From the NCBI GenBank assembly GCA_003484785.1, contig DNAD01000251.1:1-5073 (forward strand): a stretch of 5,073 nt of DNA, read 5' to 3'. Source of the stretch: Lachnospiraceae bacterium. Its GTDB lineage: Bacteria > Bacillota > Clostridia > Lachnospirales > Lachnospiraceae. The notes below the pieces were generated by a model. It had not been told where the DNA came from. It saw nothing but the letters and a program-made list of their open reading frames with translations, and ran no database searches. Shown here one piece after another: positions 1-5,073 of this stretch; the first letter of the stretch is position 1, and each line of letters opens with the position of its first letter. The position numbers and the translations under genes are program-made.

Positions 1-40
1 ATCGCCCGCGCAATTCAGGAACGCAAAGCGATCTCCGTCA
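1..40. other. Left-edge sequence upstream of the sensor gene, coding status unresolved
   Basis: These 40 bases are GC-rich rather than promoter-like, and all three forward frames are open to the edge. One forward frame ends at a TGA at 42-44, which would give an ATGA overlap with the start at 41. Another runs without a stop until a TGA at 187-189. The third is in frame with the sensor gene itself. An upstream gene ending in an ATGA overlap is the simplest reading, but 13 codons are too few to identify it. No promoter or good ribosome binding site is visible; the nearest candidate, AGGA at 17-20, is too far from the ATG. Confidence 0.35.
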
Positions 41-1069
41 ATGATGAATCTGAAGAACAACAGACAAATAACCTATATAGTGACGATCTGCCTTTCGGTG
101 ATGGTGATAGCGACTATCTTAAGCATAGTCTTTTTCAGGTATCAGTTAAAGACGCTTCCCGCCGCCTCCCAGAGCGCCCCCTCCTTTGAAAGGCACTATG
201 CCTTTGTCTGCTCAAAGGCCCGGGATAATTTTAACAACGCGGTATATGAGGCCGCAAGCGAGGCCTTTCTTTCGGACGGAGATTACCTTGAATTTATGGG
301 AAGAAATTTAAATACCCAGTATACCAGAAATGAGCTTCTTGAGATCGCAATAGACGCAAAGGTGGACGGGATAATCCTCGAGGCCGATGAGAGCGAAGAG
401 GTGACAAAGCTTATAAACAGGGCAAATTCCGAAGGGATCCCCGTGATCACCATGGGAAGCGACAATACCTCTTCCGGCCGCAAGTCCTTCGTGGGCTTCG
501 GATATTATGACGTGGGACAGAATTACGGCAAGGAGATCCTTAAGCAGATAAAGGATGAGCCCCAGACAGTGCTTATTCTCATGAAGCAGGATACCGACAA
601 TACAGGCCAGAACACCATATTCCAGGGCATCAGGGATACCCTGAACAAGTCCGAAAGCTCCAAATACTTCAGACTCGGGACAATGGCGGTCTCGGAAACC
701 TCAACCTTCGGTGCCGAAGAGAGCATTTCAAGCCTGATCATGAGCGACGAACCCCTTCCCGACATAATGATCTGTTTAAACGAGCTGTATACGACCTGCG
801 CCCTGCAGGCACTTGTTGATTATAACCGCGTGGGCGAAACGGATCTTTACGGATTTTATACGAATAATACCATACTGCAGGATATAAGTAAGAACATTCT
901 TTCGGCTACTGTCACAGTGGATACGAAGCAGATGGGGCGCTATTGCTTTGATGCCATGAGGGAGTATGAAAGATACGGCTTTGTAAACGAATATATGCCC
1001 GCCGATATAGAGGTAATAACCGCGGATAATGTTTCGAAGTATCTTGAAAAGGAGGCCGCCGATGAATGA
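41..1069 (+). CDS. Membrane-anchored periplasmic-binding-protein-like sugar sensor (XylFII-like position)
   Basis: This is a type I periplasmic binding protein of the sugar-binding (Peripla_BP_4/LacI-like) fold, 342 residues. A single hydrophobic segment at about residues 11-32 follows a short basic N-terminus. There is no lipobox, since Cys17 is preceded by Ile, so it is probably a signal anchor with the binding domain outside. Family landmarks are DNF at 62-64 followed by a helix, VDGIILEA at 108-115, EGIPVI at 131-136, FVGFGYYDVG at 150-159, and SATVTVDTKQMG at 288-299. It directly precedes and overlaps the kinase gene, so it most likely presents ligand to the kinase rather than to a transporter, as XylFII does in the Clostridium XylFII-LytS-YesN system. 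The sugar-contacting Asp usual after GIPV is Gly139, and the usual GFD Asp is Tyr273. The start is uncertain: ATGs lie at 41 and 44, neither has a clear ribosome binding site, and the frame stays open to the window edge. Ligand unknown. Confidence 0.9.
   Translation: MMNLKNNRQITYIVTICLSVMVIATILSIVFFRYQLKTLPAASQSAPSFERHYAFVCSKARDNFNNAVYEAASEAFLSDGDYLEFMGRNLNTQYTRNELLEIAIDAKVDGIILEADESEEVTKLINRANSEGIPVITMGSDNTSSGRKSFVGFGYYDVGQNYGKEILKQIKDEPQTVLILMKQDTDNTGQNTIFQGIRDTLNKSESSKYFRLGTMAVSETSTFGAEESISSLIMSDEPLPDIMICLNELYTTCALQALVDYNRVGETDLYGFYTNNTILQDISKNILSATVTVDTKQMGRYCFDAMREYERYGFVNEYMPADIEVITADNVSKYLEKEAADE
1047..1055 (+). promoter_or_regulatory. Ribosome binding site of the histidine kinase gene
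   Basis: AAAAGGAGG lies 6 bases before the ATG at 1062, inside the end of the sensor gene. It decides the kinase start: the in-frame upstream ATG at 1029 would add 11 residues but has no comparable site. Confidence 0.85.
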
Positions 1070-2429
1070 TAATAAGGCATACCCCCTTCGACCCATTTCC
1101 GATATGACCGAACAGTCTCAGGGGGGCAGACTCTGGTCGGTACAGGATAAGCTGGTCCTTCTGTATGCTACGACCTCGCTTTTGGTCATTGTTGTCAATA
1201 TGGTGCTGTTCGTAAATATTAACGGCATAACGGAGGAGCTTAACAGCGCCTATGAGACCAATGTTCTGATAAATGAGCTGTCGGATTCGCTGGAGCGGGT
1301 ACAGAGCAGCATGACCGAATACCTCAATACCAAATCCACGGATTCCATCGAGAGCTATTATGCCTACGAACAGGAATACAGGGACGATCTGCAGACCGTG
1401 ATGGTAAAGAGCATGGAAAGCGTCGGCCTGTCGGAAGCGACTGCTATAGTGCTTGAAAATATAGACAATCTTTCATCTACCTATCTTGAGATAACTACCG
1501 ATACGGTACAGGCAAAGCGGGGAAGGGTGGTGGAGAAATACAACGTATCCTACGAGGAGGCCGAGGAGCTTTACGGATACATAAACGCCTATATCTACAG
1601 CCTCAATAACGAGCAGTTCAGGCATAATTCCAGAAATTACGAAACTCTTCACGGGTCACTGAGATATCTTGAGTTTGTGACCATACTGATCCTTCTGAGC
1701 GTTGCAGTTATAAATATCGTGCTTACCACGGTAATAACAAAGAATATCATGGATCCCGTTAAGGAAAGGGAGCTTATGATGGCGAGCCACTTAAAGGATG
1801 CTGAGCTTAAATATCTGCAGGCTCAGATCAATCCCCATTTCCTGTTTAATACCTTAAATGCCGGGGCCCAGCTTGCAATGCTTGAAAATGCCGACAGAAC
1901 CTGCGATTATATACAGAATATGGCAGCCTTCTTCAGATACAAGATCAACAGAAGCGATAAGGATACCACCCTGGAGGAGGAGATAAGGCTGGTGGATAAT
2001 TATATCTATATCCTGAACGTCCGGTTTTCCGGAGAGATCCATTTTGAAAAGGATATAGACAGGGAATGCGAAAAGGTGACCGTTCCCGCCATGATAATCC
2101 AGCCCATAGTAGAGAATGCGGTAAACTACGGGGTCAGGGATATAGAGTGGGAAAAGCTGATAAGGCTCTCTGTATACAGGGAGGAGGGATCCATAGAGAT
2201 AGAGGTCATGGATAACGGCGCCGGGATGAGCAGGGAGCGGATCGAGGAGGTCATGTCGGGGAAAAGAGGAAGGCAGGAGGCAGATTCCAACGGGGTTGGC
2301 CTTAGCAATGTCATATCAAGGCTTAAGCTTTTTTACGGAACGGAAAGGGTTCTGGATATTTACAGTGAAGGAAAGGATAAGGGATGTGTCGTAAGGATCC
2401 ATATCCCGGTTAAGGAATATAATGTATAA
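1062..2429 (+). CDS. LytS/YesM-family sensor histidine kinase
   Basis: This is a membrane sensor kinase of the His_kinase (PF06580) plus HATPase_c class, 455 residues from the ATG at 1062. A cytoplasmic N-terminus of about 30 residues leads into transmembrane segment 1 (about 31-52). An extracytoplasmic region of about 150 residues follows (53-203), which looks almost entirely helical, then transmembrane segment 2 (about 204-226). The phospho-acceptor motif QINPHFLFN is at 255-263 with His259. The ATP-binding domain has the N box PIVENAVNYG (348-357), the DNGAGM box (384-389) and NGVGLSNV (410-417), so it should be active. Only a short HAMP-like start (about 227-233) links membrane to catalytic core. 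The gene overlaps the binding-protein gene by 8 bases and the regulator gene by 8 bases, so all three are probably translated together. By analogy with LytS of the XylFII system, the helical outer domain would bind the anchored sugar sensor. Confidence 0.95.
   Translation: MNDNKAYPLRPISDMTEQSQGGRLWSVQDKLVLLYATTSLLVIVVNMVLFVNINGITEELNSAYETNVLINELSDSLERVQSSMTEYLNTKSTDSIESYYAYEQEYRDDLQTVMVKSMESVGLSEATAIVLENIDNLSSTYLEITTDTVQAKRGRVVEKYNVSYEEAEELYGYINAYIYSLNNEQFRHNSRNYETLHGSLRYLEFVTILILLSVAVINIVLTTVITKNIMDPVKERELMMASHLKDAELKYLQAQINPHFLFNTLNAGAQLAMLENADRTCDYIQNMAAFFRYKINRSDKDTTLEEEIRLVDNYIYILNVRFSGEIHFEKDIDRECEKVTVPAMIIQPIVENAVNYGVRDIEWEKLIRLSVYREEGSIEIEVMDNGAGMSRERIEEVMSGKRGRQEADSNGVGLSNVISRLKLFYGTERVLDIYSEGKDKGCVVRIHIPVKEYNV
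2411..2416 (+). promoter_or_regulatory. Ribosome binding site of the response regulator gene
   Basis: TAAGGA sits 5 bases before the ATG at 2422, within the last codons of the kinase gene. It supports that start, which also gives the standard receiver opening MYKIMLADDE. Confidence 0.75.
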
Positions 2430-4011
2430 GATAATGCTTGCGGACGATGAGGGAATAGTGATCGATTCTCTCAGGTTTATAATCGATAAGAGCTTTGAAG
2501 GGCTTTTTGAGGTGGAAACGGCAAAGACCGGCAGACAGGTGATAGAGCTGGCGGAGTCCTTCAAGCCGGATATTGCCTTTATGGATATCCAGATGCCCGG
2601 TATTAACGGGATCGAGGCGATGAAGGAGATCAAAAGGTTTAATTCGGGCATAATCTTCATTGTGCTGAGTGCCTATGACAAATTTGATTACGCGAAGGAG
2701 GCGATAGGCCTCGGAGTCCTTGAATATCTGAACAAGCCCTTTACAAGGGAGATGATCGAGACAGTTTTAAAGCGCGCGATGGACAAGATCAGGCATGAGC
2801 GGGAAAACCGCAGGCGGGAGCTTCTGATAAGGGAGAAGATAGAAACCGTAACGCCAGTTATTGAAAGCGGCTTCATCTACTCCGTGCTGTTTCAGGAAAA
2901 TTACGCCGAGGATGCCAGGAAGTATAAGGAACTTTTAAGCATCGAGGAGGAATACGGCTATATGCTGGTGGCAGCAGGGGGAGAAGAGGATGACGGAAAT
3001 GAGCTTTCAAATCCGGTTGGAAGCGGCATTAAGCTTCAGAAGCATTACACAAAGATAAGGGAGATCATAAAGTCAAAGCTGAACTGCGTTATCGGCCCCC
3101 TTCTTTCCAATAAGATAATCTGCTTTATCCCGGTATCGGAAAACGAGACCGAATATGAGAAAAGGATAGCCATTATAGAAAAGTGCGAGATCATGCGCCA
3201 CGAGCTTGAGGAAAGGACAGGGGTTAAGTTCAAGATAGGCATAGGGGGTATCGAATCCCTTCCGGAGCTTCCTGATTCCTACAGACAGGCGCTCGAGGCT
3301 CTCAGGTTTTCAAAGCAGGGAGTGGCCCATGCCAGGGATCTTTCCGTGGGCTGCGCCTACGAGCCGGATTACCCCGTGGAGATCGAAAAAAAGCTGTTTC
3401 TTGCGGTGGAGAGCGGTAACTTAAAGGAGACAAAGGAATGTGCCGACAGCTTCTTTACCTGGATGGAGCAGACCTATCCGGAAAGACTGACGGATATCAA
3501 GCTTAAGTGTCTGGAATTTGTGCTGTGGGCAGAAAGGCTTGCCTATCTGTCCGGAGGAATGCTGTATGTATTTACCTACCGGTCCGATTACCTGCCGACA
3601 ATAACCGGCTTTTCCGACATGAACGAGGTCAGGCTCTGGTTCGTCGAAAAGCTTAAGGAGGCTGCCGCAAACGTTACCTGCAAGAAGGAGGAAAAGATCA
3701 TCAGTGTGATCTCACAGGCCAGGCAGTACATCGAAAAGAACTACTCCAGGGATATCTCACTGGATGATGTTGCAAACAGCGTAGATGTAAGCCCCTATTA
3801 TTTTTCCAGGATGTTCAAGGAGGAAACAGGCGAAACCTTTATTGAATATCTTACAAGGACAAGGATAGATCACGCAAAGGAGCTTATCATGGATCCCCGG
3901 ATGCCTATCGGAGAGATAGGGCAGGCCGTGGGCTATGTAGATCCCAATTATTTTTCAAGGATATTCAAGAAGACGGTGGGAGTCACCCCCAGAGAATACA
4001 GGAACCGGTAG
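2422..4011 (+). CDS. YesN-family response regulator, receiver plus AraC DNA-binding domain
   Basis: This is the cytoplasmic partner of the preceding kinase and a probable transcription activator, 529 residues. The N-terminal receiver (about 1-120) has the acidic pair Asp8/Asp9, phospho-acceptor Asp55 in FMDIQMPG, Ser83 in VLSAYD and Lys105 in LNKPF, so all expected catalytic residues are present. A charged helical linker follows (about 120-145). The middle region (about 175-300) includes KIGIGGIESLPELPDSYRQA (271-290), resembling the degenerate GGDEF-like domain of CdaR/YesN regulators; it lacks a cyclase signature. The C-terminal AraC domain (about 424-529) carries two helix-turn-helix units, marked by SPYYFSRMFKEETG (457-470) and DPNYFSRIFKKTVG (507-520). 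It overlaps the kinase gene by 8 bases and is followed by xylF after 6 bases. The likely target is the xylose transport operon, inferred from position and from the Clostridium precedent. The DNA site it binds is not evident. Confidence 0.95.
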   Translation: MYKIMLADDEGIVIDSLRFIIDKSFEGLFEVETAKTGRQVIELAESFKPDIAFMDIQMPGINGIEAMKEIKRFNSGIIFIVLSAYDKFDYAKEAIGLGVLEYLNKPFTREMIETVLKRAMDKIRHERENRRRELLIREKIETVTPVIESGFIYSVLFQENYAEDARKYKELLSIEEEYGYMLVAAGGEEDDGNELSNPVGSGIKLQKHYTKIREIIKSKLNCVIGPLLSNKIICFIPVSENETEYEKRIAIIEKCEIMRHELEERTGVKFKIGIGGIESLPELPDSYRQALEALRFSKQGVAHARDLSVGCAYEPDYPVEIEKKLFLAVESGNLKETKECADSFFTWMEQTYPERLTDIKLKCLEFVLWAERLAYLSGGMLYVFTYRSDYLPTITGFSDMNEVRLWFVEKLKEAAANVTCKKEEKIISVISQARQYIEKNYSRDISLDDVANSVDVSPYYFSRMFKEETGETFIEYLTRTRIDHAKELIMDPRMPIGEIGQAVGYVDPNYFSRIFKKTVGVTPREYRNR

Positions 4012-4017
4012 AGTAGC

Positions 4018-5052
4018 ATGATGAAAAAGAAAATGATCTTCATTATTATAATATATATGATGTTTTTAACAGGCTGCGGTGCGGACGGGGAAAAAACCGC
4101 GGAAAATAATGATTCGGGGTCTGACAGCGGCCATATCCGGATCGGGATAGCCTTTGACAGCTTTATAATAGAGCGGTGGGAGAGAGACAGGGATATCTTT
4201 GTGTCAACGGCCAGGGATCTGGGAGCGGAGGTCAACGTTCAGAACGCTAACGGAAGCGTTGACAAGCAGAAGGAGCAGATCGGTTATCTGATCGATAAAA
4301 AAATGGATGTCATCGTGATCATCGCCGTTGACAGCGGCGCTCTCACCGGGGAGGTAAAGCGGGCAAAGGAAGCGGGGATCAAAGTGATCGCCTACGACAG
4401 GCTGGTAAATAACGCAGACGTGGATCTCTACATCTCCTTTGATAACGAAAAGGTGGGGAGGTTCATGGCAGACGCCATCATCGAGGGCACCAAAGGCTGC
4501 GGGCCCATAATCAAGATAAACGGCCCCTCCAAGGATAATAACGTTTCCCTTGTAAACAAGGGCTTTGATGAGAGGATCGCCGGAACGGACATAGAGGTAG
4601 TTGATACCTGCTACGCTTCGGAATGGAAGGGGGAGGAAGCCTTTAATTATCTGTCTTCAAACCCGAAGGAGGCTGACAGGGTGGCGGCGGTCATGTGCGG
4701 AAATGATTCCCTGGCAGGACAGGCTGTAAGGTACTATGCGGAGAAAAGGAAGGCCGGGGATGTTATCATCGTGGGGCAGGACGCGGATCTTGATGCCTGT
4801 CAGCGGATAGTGGAGGGCACCCAGGCAATGACCGTATACAAACCCATCGAAAGGCTGGCAAGGCGGGCAGCCCAGTGTGCCATAGACCTGGCCAGGGGAA
4901 ATACGATAGAAGCGGGTACTGTAAATGACGGCGTAAACGAAGTCCCCTTTGTAAATATAGAGCCTGTGATGGTAAACCGGGACAATATAGACAGTGTCAT
5001 AATCGACAGCGGATTTCACCTTCGCGAGGATGTATATCTGAGGAAAAACTGA
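4018..5052 (+). CDS. xylF: D-xylose-binding lipoprotein of a xylose ABC transporter
   Basis: This is the substrate-binding subunit of a XylFGH-type sugar ABC importer, 344 residues. The N-terminus has lysines 3-5, a hydrophobic stretch and the lipobox LTGC at 17-20, so mature Cys20 should be lipidated and hold the protein on the outer face of the membrane. A flexible Asp/Ser/Asn-rich spacer (about 21-38) precedes the two-lobed domain. Compared from memory with E. coli XylF it shares ERW (52-54), DRDIF (57-61), YDR (126-128), YISFDNEKVG (138-147), DNN (173-175), GND (228-230), GQDADL (253-258), GTQAMTVYKP (267-276) and GFH (332-334). Expected xylose contacts Arg53, Trp54, Asp127, Arg128, Asp173, Asn175, Asn229, Asp255 and Lys275 are all present, favouring xylose over galactose or ribose. 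The start is ATG 4018 or 4021, 6-9 bases after the regulator stop. The ribosome binding site is weak (AGGA at 4000-4003 is 14 bases away), so translation may be coupled to the regulator gene. Confidence 0.95.
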   Translation: MMKKKMIFIIIIYMMFLTGCGADGEKTAENNDSGSDSGHIRIGIAFDSFIIERWERDRDIFVSTARDLGAEVNVQNANGSVDKQKEQIGYLIDKKMDVIVIIAVDSGALTGEVKRAKEAGIKVIAYDRLVNNADVDLYISFDNEKVGRFMADAIIEGTKGCGPIIKINGPSKDNNVSLVNKGFDERIAGTDIEVVDTCYASEWKGEEAFNYLSSNPKEADRVAAVMCGNDSLAGQAVRYYAEKRKAGDVIIVGQDADLDACQRIVEGTQAMTVYKPIERLARRAAQCAIDLARGNTIEAGTVNDGVNEVPFVNIEPVMVNRDNIDSVIIDSGFHLREDVYLRKN

Positions 5053-5056
5053 CAGT

Positions 5057-5073
5057 ATGGCGTTTTCACATTT
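5057..5073 (+). CDS. Possible start of the next gene (transporter ATPase expected), cut by the window edge
   Basis: An ATG at 5057 opens a frame reading MAFSH before the window ends. A GAGGAAA at 5040-5046, 10 bases upstream inside the end of xylF, could serve as its ribosome binding site. In xylose transport operons the ATPase gene xylG normally follows xylF, so that is the expected product. Five codons carry no family signal, so the identity is inferred only from context, and the ATG itself could be incidental. Confidence 0.3.

Noticed and set aside
1029..1061. Earlier in-frame ATG for the histidine kinase.
   Set aside because: The ATG at 1062 has an AAAAGGAGG 6 bases upstream; the ATG at 1029 has none and would lengthen the overlap to 41 bases.
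776..1096. Minus-strand open frame of 106 codons opposite the end of the sensor gene.
   Set aside because: It lies entirely opposite well-supported plus-strand coding sequence, has no recognisable domain, and is explained as a shadow of the sensor and kinase genes.
3797..3969. Near-identical 23-base direct repeat (3797-3819 and 3947-3969, about 21 of 23 bases the same), 150 bases apart.
   Set aside because: Both copies encode the YFSR(M/I)FK segment of the two helix-turn-helix units in the AraC domain, so the repeat follows from the protein fold and is not a regulatory or mobile element.
4259..4287. Perfect TTGACA at 4259-4264 as a possible promoter -35 box.
   Set aside because: It lies well inside xylF, and at 17-base spacing the -10 position reads GGTTAT, a poor match. 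There is no downstream gene start it would serve.
4657..5019. Minus-strand open frame of 120 codons opposite the end of xylF.
   Set aside because: The plus strand here encodes conserved XylF motifs (GQDADL, GTQAMTVYKP). The antisense product has no family signal and no ribosome binding site that I could support.
5040..5073. Possible transcription terminator after xylF.
   Set aside because: No inverted repeat followed by a T run is visible in the bases available, and a downstream transporter gene is expected instead.

Overview
The window holds four complete, co-directional, tightly packed plus-strand genes with partial sequence at both ends. Together they look like a sugar-sensing and sugar-uptake operon. 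In order: (i) a membrane-anchored periplasmic-binding-protein-like sugar sensor (41-1069); (ii) a LytS/YesM-type sensor histidine kinase (1062-2429); (iii) a YesN-type response regulator with receiver and AraC DNA-binding domains (2422-4011); (iv) a lipoprotein D-xylose-binding protein, XylF (4018-5052). A possible start of the next gene lies at the right edge (5057 onward).

The organism is most likely an anaerobic Firmicute, probably Lachnospiraceae or a related Clostridia lineage. The support is the YesM/YesN-type two-component pair, the lipoprotein (Gram-positive style) solute-binding protein, strong AGGAGG-type ribosome binding, frequent AGG/AGA arginine and ATA isoleucine codons, and a roughly balanced base composition judged by eye. 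This is inference; no rRNA or other taxonomic marker is present.

How the parts would work together: the anchored binding protein and the extracytoplasmic four-helix-like domain of the kinase probably form a sensing complex. Ligand binding would change autophosphorylation of His259. The phosphate then passes to Asp55 of the regulator, whose AraC domain would activate the transport genes beginning with xylF. This is the layout of the three-component XylFII-LytS-YesN system known from solventogenic Clostridium, so the system class is not new.

The main twist is a mismatch between the two binding proteins. The transport protein keeps every xylose-contact residue I can recall from E. coli XylF. 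The sensor protein lacks that pocket and also lacks the two aspartates usually found in this fold, so its ligand cannot be assumed to be xylose.

The first three genes overlap by 8 bases at each junction and xylF starts 6 bases after the regulator, so there is no intergenic stretch of any size. The main promoter must lie left of the window or inside a coding region. I see no RNA genes, CRISPR arrays, insertion sequences or terminators.
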